Assembly (NCBI GenBank): GCA_002362175.1
Contig: DETU01000068.1
Coordinates: 503-6,210, forward strand
Direction: 5' to 3'
Source: Ruminococcus sp. UBA3280
GTDB taxonomy: Bacteria; Bacillota; Clostridia; Oscillospirales; Ruminococcaceae
Length of the DNA: 5,708 nucleotides
A program made the position numbers and the translations under genes. Shown piece by piece: positions 1 to 5,094 of the stretch; the stretch's first letter is position 1; the number at the start of each line of letters is the position of its first letter. Under the pieces are notes generated by a model. The model saw nothing but the letters and a program-made list of their open reading frames with translations, had not been told where the DNA came from and made no database searches.

Positions 1-2
1 AA

Positions 3-68
3 TTAAGTGATGATTTTTTTGATGACTGTTTTAAAAGTGATATTAATTATTCATGGTTTACGTCATAA
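3..68 (+). CDS. C-terminal tail of a plus-strand gene (partial, unidentified)
   Basis: Frame 3 is open from the left edge to a TAA at 66-68 and reads as about 21 residues rich in Asp, Phe and Ser (ending NYSWFTS). The other two plus frames hit stops almost at once. A bidirectional terminator lies about 33 bases downstream, where the end of a gene converging on spoIVA would need one. The fragment is too short to assign to a family, and an open frame of this length can occur by chance, so this is an inference from position and composition. Confidence 0.4.
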   Translation, partial: LSDDFFDDCFKSDINYSWFTS

Positions 69-100
69 TTTATGTACTGAAAAAAGGTCATAAAGTAAAG

Positions 101-133
101 AAAAACGGCTGAAAGTTATTTCAGCCGATTTTT
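101..133. terminator. Bidirectional intrinsic terminator after spoIVA
   Basis: A perfect 9-bp stem (CGGCTGAAA at 106-114 with TTTCAGCCG at 119-127) closes a 4-base loop. It has five A residues on the left and five T residues shortly after the right arm, so it gives a hairpin plus U-tract in either direction. It starts directly after the spoIVA stop codon on the minus strand and would also end a plus-strand gene arriving from the left. Confidence 0.85.
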
Positions 134-134
134 G

Positions 135-1610
135 TTAAAGTATAAAGCAGATAAGTCCCGAACAGCCTTCATTGATTACACGTTCAAGAGTTTCCTGTAA
201 TTTAAGTCGTGCGTCAACGGGCATCTTGTAAAGTTTGTTGTGAAGTCCTTCGTTGACGAGTTCGTGAAGTGACTTTCCGAAAATATTGCTTTCCCATATT
301 TTAGAGGGGTTGTCGTCAAAACCGTCAAGCAGGTACATAACAAGTTCTTCTGACTGTCTTTCCGTGCCTACAATAGGACTTACAGTAGTATTTATATTGG
401 CTTTCATGAGGTGGAGGGACGGAGCGGTTGCCTTTAGTTTTACGCCGTACTTTCCGCCCTGCTTTATAATTTTCGGTTCTTCGAGGGTCAGTTCTTCCAT
501 TTCGGGCATTACTATGCCGTAACCCGTTGCTTCAACCTCTGCAAGAGCAGGTTCTATACGCTGATATTTCTTGCGTATGTCGTTAAGTTCCATAAGCAGC
601 GGCATCAGGTCGCTTTCACTTTCTATCTCAATGCCCGTTGCCTCACCGAGAATCTTATAGAAAAGACTGCTGTCAAGTTCTGCGGTAATGGTCACAGAAC
701 CGCTTCCCAAGTCCATTGCGGAGATTTCGGCGTTTATTATGTGCGGACACTGCGACATTGCTTCAACCGCCGTTTCTGCCTCACGTACAAGCTTTATATC
801 CTTAGCGGCATTTCTTATGCAGTCAAGAATTTCCGTTTTAAGCCAGTGACCTTTTTCAAGTGAATTTATCCAGCGTGCAGTACGGATATTTATTTCTTTA
901 ATCGGGAAAGAAAAGAGTATCTCTTTCATTATGTCACGTATATCGGACTCGTCGAGGTCAAGACAGCTGACGGGTATTACTTTAGCGTCATATCTGTCTG
1001 TAAGGCGTGAAGCAAGATTTTTAGCCTCCTGTGACGACGGATTAATTGTATTGAGTATTACAACGAACGGTTTACCGAGTTCTTTCAGTTCACGTATAAC
1101 TCTCTCTTCACATTCTTCATATTCAGAACGGGGTATATCTGATATTGTTCCGTCAGTTGTAACAACAAGACCTATTGTGGAATGGTCTGTAATTACTTTC
1201 TGTGTTCCGATTTCGGCAGCCATATTGAACGGTATTTCCTCATCAAACCATGATGTCATGACCATTCGTGGCATTTCGTTTTCTATGTAGCCGAGTGAAC
1301 TCGGTACGATATAGCCCACACAGTCTATTAAACGCACGTTCATTGTCGCACCGTTTCCGAGATTCACTTCAACAGCGTCCTCGGGTATGAATTTCGGTTC
1401 GGTAGTCATTATTGTTTTGCCCGCTGCGGACTGCGGTAATTCATCAACAGCACGCTCACGCTTGAATTCGCTTGTTATATTCGGAATTACCAGCGATTCC
1501 ATGAAACGCTTTATAAAAGTGGATTTTCCTGTTCTTACAGGACCTACAACGCCTATATAAATATCGCCGTTTGTTCTTTCAGCGATATTTGTGTAAATAT
1601 CTTTAACCAT
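135..1610 (-). CDS. spoIVA: SpoIVA, sporulation coat-morphogenesis ATPase
   Basis: SpoIVA is the mother-cell ATPase that polymerises on the outer forespore membrane and forms the basement layer on which the spore coat is built; it is also needed for cortex formation. The protein is close to Bacillus SpoIVA along its whole length (491 residues here, about 492 there). Visible motifs, numbered from the chosen start, are a Walker A loop GPVRTGKS at about 23-30, the ELPQSAAGKTIMTTEPKF block with sensor threonines at about 69-70, a Walker B-like RLIDCVGY with Asp at about 96, and a C-terminal ERVINEG segment ending in a hydrophobic tail, as in the family. An earlier in-frame ATG pair at 1626-1631 overlaps the upstream stop but has no Shine-Dalgarno sequence. 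The ATG at 1608-1610 follows AAGGAG by 6 bases and aligns with the Bacillus start. It is the second gene of an operon with the sipL-like gene. Confidence 0.97.
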   Translation of the reverse strand: MVKDIYTNIAERTNGDIYIGVVGPVRTGKSTFIKRFMESLVIPNITSEFKRERAVDELPQSAAGKTIMTTEPKFIPEDAVEVNLGNGATMNVRLIDCVGYIVPSSLGYIENEMPRMVMTSWFDEEIPFNMAAEIGTQKVITDHSTIGLVVTTDGTISDIPRSEYEECEERVIRELKELGKPFVVILNTINPSSQEAKNLASRLTDRYDAKVIPVSCLDLDESDIRDIMKEILFSFPIKEINIRTARWINSLEKGHWLKTEILDCIRNAAKDIKLVREAETAVEAMSQCPHIINAEISAMDLGSGSVTITAELDSSLFYKILGEATGIEIESESDLMPLLMELNDIRKKYQRIEPALAEVEATGYGIVMPEMEELTLEEPKIIKQGGKYGVKLKATAPSLHLMKANINTTVSPIVGTERQSEELVMYLLDGFDDNPSKIWESNIFGKSLHELVNEGLHNKLYKMPVDARLKLQETLERVINEGCSGLICFIL

Positions 1611-1616
1611 GTCTTT

Positions 1617-1622
1617 CTCCTT
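1617..1622 (-). promoter_or_regulatory. Ribosome binding site that sets the spoIVA start
   Basis: AAGGAG on the minus strand lies 6 bases before the ATG at 1610. It falls inside the 5' end of the longer possible frame, which argues against the upstream ATG pair as the main start. Confidence 0.75.
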
Positions 1623-1627
1623 TTTCA

Positions 1628-3181
1628 TCATGTGACAATCGGTATCAACAGCATACCGCCTGATTCAAGTCTGTCTCCTGCGAGGTCATTTTCTTCTATT
1701 ACGGCATTTACGCTTGTGCTGTAACGTTTTGCAATGTCCCATACTTCTTCGTTTTCAGTACCGAAATAAAGTTTTATTGCATAATCACCGTCACGTTGTT
1801 TTTTTACCGAATCGTCAATAGTAATTTCAGTCAGGGCATTTATTGAAGAACAGCTGTAGGCGGAAATTTTAGCCGAAATATCCGATTTTGCGGAAAGTAT
1901 TCCTTCCGAAGATATATTGTATGAAACGTCCCTGACGCTTATTTCAGCGGAAACAGTGCAGCCTGAAAGATTGTCGGGAATATTTATTGTTTCTTCAAAA
2001 GCCTCGTCTTTGTCGGGCATGATTATCATACCTGCATTGTCTCTTGCCGCCATTGAATATGTGAGCATACCGCTTATGATAACTGATTTTCCGTCGTCGG
2101 ACAGTCTTGTGTTTATATTTTTCGGAGTACACCACATTGAATAAATTGTTTGCGGAACGTTGTCACCCTCGCTTATTTTTGCGGAATGTCTGAAACTTTC
2201 GTCGTATATTACGGGTATCTGTTCGGCTTTTATTTCGGAAACAAGAACACTGCACGGGTAGACAGTTGAGAAAGCGTCCGTACCAAGCATTACGGAAGCT
2301 GTTTTGACTGCACAGCATATGAGTCTTAATTCAATTTCGCATTTTATAATGCGGTTTTCGGCGTTTTTGTCCGCAGACGGAGTTATGTCACAGCTTACTA
2401 CTTCGGGAATTACGGTACATTCAAATGAATCATCAATGCCGTCTATATCTATAATCTGACTGTAGGGAAGTGAGAAAGACAACGGTTCAACCGCCCCCGA
2501 GCTGTCCTTTTCACAGGAATAAAGCAGTTTCATTTCCACAGTACCTTTTGCAAGGAGTTTTCCCGAAATCATCTTTTTTTCACATTCAGGAGATACACAG
2601 CGTATATTTATTATACTCATAACGGGTGGCTGTGTCGGTGAAATTTCAATTTCCTCATTAAGTTGCAGTGTCTTTTCTGCCGTAATTTTTTTGGAGGCAA
2701 ACCGAACAGGTGTTTTTCTGACCTGTATATTCATGCCGAATGCGTCGGAAATTACTTCCTGAGCCGTTTCGCCGTTTACCGATATTTTTACCGATACTGC
2801 TCCCCTGAGGTCAAGACGGCGTTTGTTTACGGCACGGAAATTGATATGGTCGGTTTTGGGTGTAAGCCTTGCGGTAAGATTTTCACCGTTTCTGTTCAGT
2901 TCTACGGTTTTTGAAAAATTCTGTCTCTGTGTTACGCACTGCAGTGCAGAACCGCCCTCACTGCAATACAAGATTCTTATATCGCATCTCAGTTCATAGG
3001 AAAGTCTGTCATCTGTTATGGAATATCCGCTGATTACAGGAACAACCTCACAGCGTACCAGACGGAAAATATCGGGGTAATAGTCGGGAAGAATGTAATC
3101 CAGTTCCACACTCTGCTCCTGAACACCGTCATAAACGTTTTCGGCAGCGGGAACGGTTTCCCTGTTAATCTTAAAATCCAT
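1628..3181 (-). CDS. sipL: SipL-like SPOCS (DUF3794) and LysM spore morphogenesis protein
   Basis: This 517-residue protein has the architecture of clostridial SipL, functionally like Bacillus SpoVID. It has an N-terminal region with the LPDYYPDIFR motif (31-40) typical of DUF3794 proteins, beta-rich SPOCS-like repeats at roughly 38-145, 165-295 and 315-445, and a C-terminal LysM-like module at about 467-517 (WDIAKRY, ending LLIPI). There is no signal peptide or membrane segment, which fits a mother-cell cytoplasmic protein. SipL is known in Clostridioides difficile to bind SpoIVA through its LysM region and to be needed for coat localisation. Here the gene lies directly upstream of spoIVA, with only 17 bases from its stop to the preferred spoIVA start, so the two are surely co-transcribed. 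The start follows AAGGAGG by 6 bases. The family call is firm; SipL orthology rests on domain order plus context. The LysM lacks the usual Gly-Asp before its Trp. Confidence 0.85.
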   Translation of the reverse strand: MDFKINRETVPAAENVYDGVQEQSVELDYILPDYYPDIFRLVRCEVVPVISGYSITDDRLSYELRCDIRILYCSEGGSALQCVTQRQNFSKTVELNRNGENLTARLTPKTDHINFRAVNKRRLDLRGAVSVKISVNGETAQEVISDAFGMNIQVRKTPVRFASKKITAEKTLQLNEEIEISPTQPPVMSIINIRCVSPECEKKMISGKLLAKGTVEMKLLYSCEKDSSGAVEPLSFSLPYSQIIDIDGIDDSFECTVIPEVVSCDITPSADKNAENRIIKCEIELRLICCAVKTASVMLGTDAFSTVYPCSVLVSEIKAEQIPVIYDESFRHSAKISEGDNVPQTIYSMWCTPKNINTRLSDDGKSVIISGMLTYSMAARDNAGMIIMPDKDEAFEETINIPDNLSGCTVSAEISVRDVSYNISSEGILSAKSDISAKISAYSCSSINALTEITIDDSVKKQRDGDYAIKLYFGTENEEVWDIAKRYSTSVNAVIEENDLAGDRLESGGMLLIPIVT

Positions 3182-3187
3182 ATATAG

Positions 3188-3194
3188 CCTCCTT
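3188..3194 (-). promoter_or_regulatory. Strong ribosome binding site of the sipL-like gene
   Basis: AAGGAGG on the minus strand, 6 bases before the ATG at 3181, is a full match to the anti-Shine-Dalgarno core. Confidence 0.8.
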
Positions 3195-3211
3195 GAAAAT
3201 TGCTTTGTGAC

Positions 3212-3240
3212 ATTATATTCACTGTTAAGTACAAGTATTC
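3212..3240 (-). promoter_or_regulatory. Possible sigma-E promoter of the sipL-spoIVA operon
   Basis: On the minus strand a -10-like AATATAAT (3219-3212) lies 17 bases after the ATA of an upstream GAATACT element (3240-3234). This resembles the sigma-E pattern (ATA in the -35, CATACAAT-like -10) in content and spacing, but the leading C of the -10 is missing. At sigma-A spacing the upstream hexamer would be GAATAC, which is poor, so mother-cell sigma-E control is the better reading and is what is known for spoIVA in Bacillus. This is a motif match only. Confidence 0.4.
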
Positions 3241-3243
3241 CGC

Positions 3244-3272
3244 TTGCAATTTTTTTGTAAATACGCTATAAT
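3244..3272 (+). promoter_or_regulatory. Sigma-A promoter of the DUF4317 gene
   Basis: TTGCAA (3244-3249), a 17-base spacer and a perfect TATAAT (3267-3272) make a near-consensus vegetative promoter. Transcription should start near 3279, giving a leader of about 25 bases with an AAAGGA ribosome binding site at 3292-3297. It is divergent from the sipL-spoIVA promoter, so the DUF4317 gene is likely expressed in growing cells, unlike its neighbour. Confidence 0.8.
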
Positions 3273-3304
3273 ATATATACTCTCTATGAAGAAAGGAAAT
3301 TACT

Positions 3305-4435
3305 ATGAACAAAAAAGAAACTGCGGAAATCAAAAAGAATTTTTCCGACAAAAGCGGTTTTTTCATAATGGAAAAAATCCTGACCGCTTTTGTTGATGCC
3401 GAGAAGAATGTACGGTATAATCATGTAAATTCTTGTCTTACCATGCCGACGGAGGAACATGACGTTTACAGTGAAACACTGAAAAAAGTACTTAATACAA
3501 ACGTTGGAAAGGCGTTTGTTGAATATGAGTTCCCTAATGAAGCATATGACGAAGGAAAACCTCAGAATATACTTTATAGTCTCCTTAAATCCGAAATGAA
3601 GGACGAACAGACGTGTGAGAACTTTGTTAACCACATCGCCGAAAACTTTGTGTATGCAGGACCTTACGCAGTAATTACGGCTTACTGTTGCTATACAATC
3701 CGTCGGAAAGATAAAAATGACGATTTCGCCGACGGTGAGGACGAAATATACCGTTATATACTTACAGCAATATGTCCCGTGAATACAGGCAGTGACGGCT
3801 TTGTTTTTGATTCTTTCAACAATGAAATCGTCAAGAAACTTAATACGGAACTTATTATAAGCAAATCTGCTTCCGACGGTTTTCTTTATCCTGTTTTCAG
3901 CAACAGAAGCACAGATGTCAATCATGTCATGTACTATTCCAAAAAGGCAAATGACCCCAATATATCAATGGTTGAGGACGTTCTTGGCTGTACTTTTGTT
4001 ATGTCTGCCGAAAATGAAAAGGCAAGTTTTCAGAAAATACTTAAAAATGTAGTCGGTGACGACCTTGACTATATGCTTATAAAAACGGTTAACGAAAAAA
4101 TTCAGGAAGTTGTTGACGAAAACAAAAATGAAACCGATAAGGCTGTTATTGACGATTCAAAGCTGAAAACCATTCTCACAGATATAGGCGTACCGGAGGA
4201 ACGTGTTCAGATGGTTGAACCCGTATACGAAAAGGTATGTGGTGACGCACCACTTACTGCCTCTAATCTTGTTGAAAATAAAACGGTGCTTTCTTCAGCC
4301 GGTATTACCGTAAATATAAAGCCGTCCGCAAGCGACAAAATCCGCACAAGTGTTGTTGATGGAAGAAGATGTCTCCTTATTGACATTGATGACCCGACTA
4401 TTGAAATAAACGGTTTACCCGTCACTCTTTCATAA
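3305..4435 (+). CDS. DUF4317 family protein of unknown function
   Basis: I recognise this 376-residue protein as a DUF4317 family member from its opening MNKKETAEIKKNF, the EFP segment at about 75-77, the DEIYRYILTAICPVN block (146-160) and the FLYPVFSNRSTDVNHVMYYSK-type block (193-213), all regular features of the family. No function is established for it. It has no signal peptide, membrane segment or recognisable catalytic motif; composition is acidic and soluble, so a cytoplasmic location is likely. The C-terminal third (about 285-376) looks like a separate small alpha/beta unit. It is a single-gene unit with its own sigma-A promoter and a strong terminator 2-3 bases after the stop. The ATG at 3305 is supported by AAAGGA 7 bases upstream. 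Being next to sporulation genes does not show a sporulation role, as it is divergently transcribed. Confidence 0.88.
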   Translation: MNKKETAEIKKNFSDKSGFFIMEKILTAFVDAEKNVRYNHVNSCLTMPTEEHDVYSETLKKVLNTNVGKAFVEYEFPNEAYDEGKPQNILYSLLKSEMKDEQTCENFVNHIAENFVYAGPYAVITAYCCYTIRRKDKNDDFADGEDEIYRYILTAICPVNTGSDGFVFDSFNNEIVKKLNTELIISKSASDGFLYPVFSNRSTDVNHVMYYSKKANDPNISMVEDVLGCTFVMSAENEKASFQKILKNVVGDDLDYMLIKTVNEKIQEVVDENKNETDKAVIDDSKLKTILTDIGVPEERVQMVEPVYEKVCGDAPLTASNLVENKTVLSSAGITVNIKPSASDKIRTSVVDGRRCLLIDIDDPTIEINGLPVTLS

Positions 4436-4471
4436 ATAAAAAGGACTGCATATATTGTGCAGTCCTTTTTT
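4436..4471. terminator. Bidirectional terminator between the DUF4317 gene and the XRE gene
   Basis: GGACTGCA (4443-4450) pairs perfectly with TGCAGTCC (4458-4465) around a 7-base loop. Flanking A and T runs extend the stem to about 13 bp and supply U-tracts on both strands. It ends the DUF4317 gene on the plus strand and, about 20 bases past its stop, the small XRE gene on the minus strand. A near copy lies at 5061-5092. Confidence 0.9.
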
Positions 4472-4489
4472 GCCATTGAATTATTAATA

Positions 4490-4732
4490 TCAGTACATTT
4501 CCTGTTCAAGATTTCTGAAATGTTCAGTTTCAAAGAAGTCTGAAATCGTGATTCCGAAACCGTCACAAAGTTTCTTGATAGTTATGATTCCGATATTTTT
4601 GGCTTTGTGGTTAACAATATCATTAACTGTTGATTGAGTAACGCCCGAAAGAGTAGAAAGCTTATTGACTGTCAGGTTGTTTTCCTCACAGAGTTCAAGT
4701 ATTCTGTAGGCGACTGCTGTTGAGATATTCAT
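4490..4732 (-). CDS. Small XRE-family helix-turn-helix regulator
   Basis: This 80-residue protein is essentially one Cro/C1-type DNA-binding domain: helix-turn-helix at about 21-43 (LTVNKLSTLSGVTQSTVNDIV), the following IITIKKLCDGFGITISDFF helices at 49-67, and a short charged tail ending EQEMY. It has no sensor or peptidase domain, so it probably works as a dimer that responds to abundance or a protein partner rather than to a bound ligand. The start is preceded by AAAGGA with a rather long 10-base spacing. Its promoter region carries two matching dyads, one between its own promoter and the divergent one, the usual arrangement for an autoregulating repressor. That it binds these dyads is inferred from position. 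Its 3' end converges on the DUF4317 gene at a shared terminator. The target gene is unknown. Confidence 0.9.
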   Translation of the reverse strand: MNISTAVAYRILELCEENNLTVNKLSTLSGVTQSTVNDIVNHKAKNIGIITIKKLCDGFGITISDFFETEHFRNLEQEMY

Positions 4733-4769
4733 TATAACACTATCCTTTCATGTGAAAATTACATAAATA

Positions 4770-4778
4770 ATGATAGCA
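4770..4778 (-). promoter_or_regulatory. Extended -10 promoter of the small XRE gene
   Basis: On the minus strand TGC-TATCAT (4778-4770) is an extended -10 element. At 17-base spacing the -35 hexamer would be TAATTA (4798-4793), which is weak and abuts the upstream operator dyad. Transcription would start near 4763, giving a leader of about 30 bases. The weak -35 fits a low-level promoter. Confidence 0.5.
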
Positions 4779-4797
4779 TTTTTTGTATAAAATAATT

Positions 4798-4811
4798 AAC
4801 GGCTAACCGTT
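4798..4811. promoter_or_regulatory. Operator dyad O1 (AACGG-N4-CCGTT)
   Basis: A 14-base dyad, AACGGCTAACCGTT, with 5-bp perfect arms. It overlaps the -35 of the plus-strand promoter (4810-4815) by two bases and touches the -35 position of the minus-strand XRE promoter, so one bound dimer could affect both. Its arms are identical to those of O2, with centres 49 bases apart. The cognate protein is probably the adjacent 80-residue XRE regulator (inference). Confidence 0.65.
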
Positions 4812-4838
4812 GACTTTTTGGATTTTTTATGATATAAT
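4810..4838 (+). promoter_or_regulatory. Strong sigma-A promoter of the short transcription unit
   Basis: TTGACT (4810-4815), exactly 17 bases, then TATAAT (4833-4838) is the best sigma-A match in the window. The start should be near 4845. O1 overlaps its -35 and O2 covers about +2 to +15, so repression by a dimer at both sites is expected. No conventional gene lies downstream before the terminator at 4931-4967. Confidence 0.8.
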
Positions 4839-4846
4839 AAAATTAT

Positions 4847-4860
4847 AACGGTAAACCGTT
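4847..4860. promoter_or_regulatory. Operator dyad O2 (AACGG-N4-CCGTT)
   Basis: AACGGTAAACCGTT has the same 5-base arms as O1 and gains one more pair (T4846 with A4861). It sits just downstream of the predicted start of the plus-strand transcript, where a bound repressor would block initiation or early elongation. In the RNA the same sequence forms a 6-bp hairpin at the 5' end, which could stabilise the transcript. Confidence 0.65.
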
Positions 4861-4930
4861 AATTATGTGCTTAAATGTGCATGGTGAATTTCCTTAAAAA
4901 ACTGTTGGGATTGGGTTTTAAGGAGGAAAG

Positions 4931-4967
4931 CTGTCCGTACATATAATATGTATGGACGGTTTTTTTT
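4931..4967 (+). terminator. Terminator of the short transcription unit
   Basis: GTCCGTACATA (4933-4943) pairs with TATGTATGGAC (4947-4957) with one G-T pair and a 3-base loop; two more pairs can form below it. Eight T residues (4960-4967) follow. The U-tract is only on the plus-strand side, so this terminator belongs to the transcript from the promoter at 4810-4838. Confidence 0.88.
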
Positions 4968-5060
4968 CGTTTTTAATTTTTATGTATTTATTATATTAAA
5001 AATTTTGTCGAAACATACAAAGAAAAGCTTGTTTTTATATTTATTTTACTTGACAACAAT
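4968..5060. other. AT-rich spacer without a recognised gene
   Basis: This stretch between the short unit's terminator and the zinc-ribbon regulator's terminator is very AT-rich and has only AT-only repeats. A TTGACA at 5050-5055 with TATATT 18 bases later points into the 3' end of the zinc-ribbon gene as a weak antisense promoter candidate. Confidence 0.5.
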
Positions 5061-5092
5061 AAAAAAGACTGCATATATTTGCAGTCCTTTTT
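5061..5092. terminator. Terminator of the XRE-zinc ribbon gene
   Basis: GACTGCA (5067-5073) pairs with TGCAGTC (5080-5086) around a 6-base loop, flanked by six A residues on the left and five T residues on the right after one mismatch. On the minus strand it starts two bases past the stop at 5095 and ends in a six-U tract. It is nearly the same sequence as the terminator at 4436-4471. Confidence 0.85.
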
Positions 5093-5094
5093 GT

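Larger units (their letters stand above)
4845..4967 (+). ncRNA. Candidate short RNA of about 120 nt, operator-controlled
   Basis: A strong promoter and a strong terminator define this unit, though nothing in it looks like an ordinary gene. The predicted transcript folds into three hairpins: a 5' hairpin made by the O2 dyad (TAACGG/CCGTTA, 4-base loop), a 9-bp hairpin (TCCTTAAAA at 4891-4899 with TTTTAAGGA at 4916-4924, loop with GGG runs), and the terminator. A full AAGGAGG at 4920-4926 is half buried in the second stem and has no start codon at proper distance after it. A 23-codon frame (4875-4946) also runs through the unit without a ribosome binding site. It could be a regulatory RNA, the message for a micropeptide, or the leader of a lost gene. 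I do not recognise a known RNA family. Confidence 0.45.

Noticed and set aside
1066..1077. Operator-like AACGGTTTACCG inside spoIVA
   Set aside because: It encodes the conserved Gly-Lys-Pro-Phe of SpoIVA, lacks the full second arm and is not near a promoter; chance from codon use.
931..1290. Plus-strand open frame of 119 codons over spoIVA
   Set aside because: Ser/Arg-rich shadow of a highly conserved gene on the other strand; no promoter or ribosome binding site.
3222..3235. SpoIIID-like GTACAAGT near the sigma-E candidate
   Set aside because: One key purine position is wrong compared with the WWRRACARNY pattern I remember, and short AT-rich matches are frequent.
3284..3925. Minus-strand open frame of 213 codons
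   Set aside because: It is the antisense shadow of the DUF4317 gene, has no ribosome binding site and gives no coherent protein.
4409..4422. Operator-like AACGGTTTACCCGT at the end of the DUF4317 gene
   Set aside because: The right arm is out of register by one base and the site is in coding sequence 375 bases from the relevant promoter.
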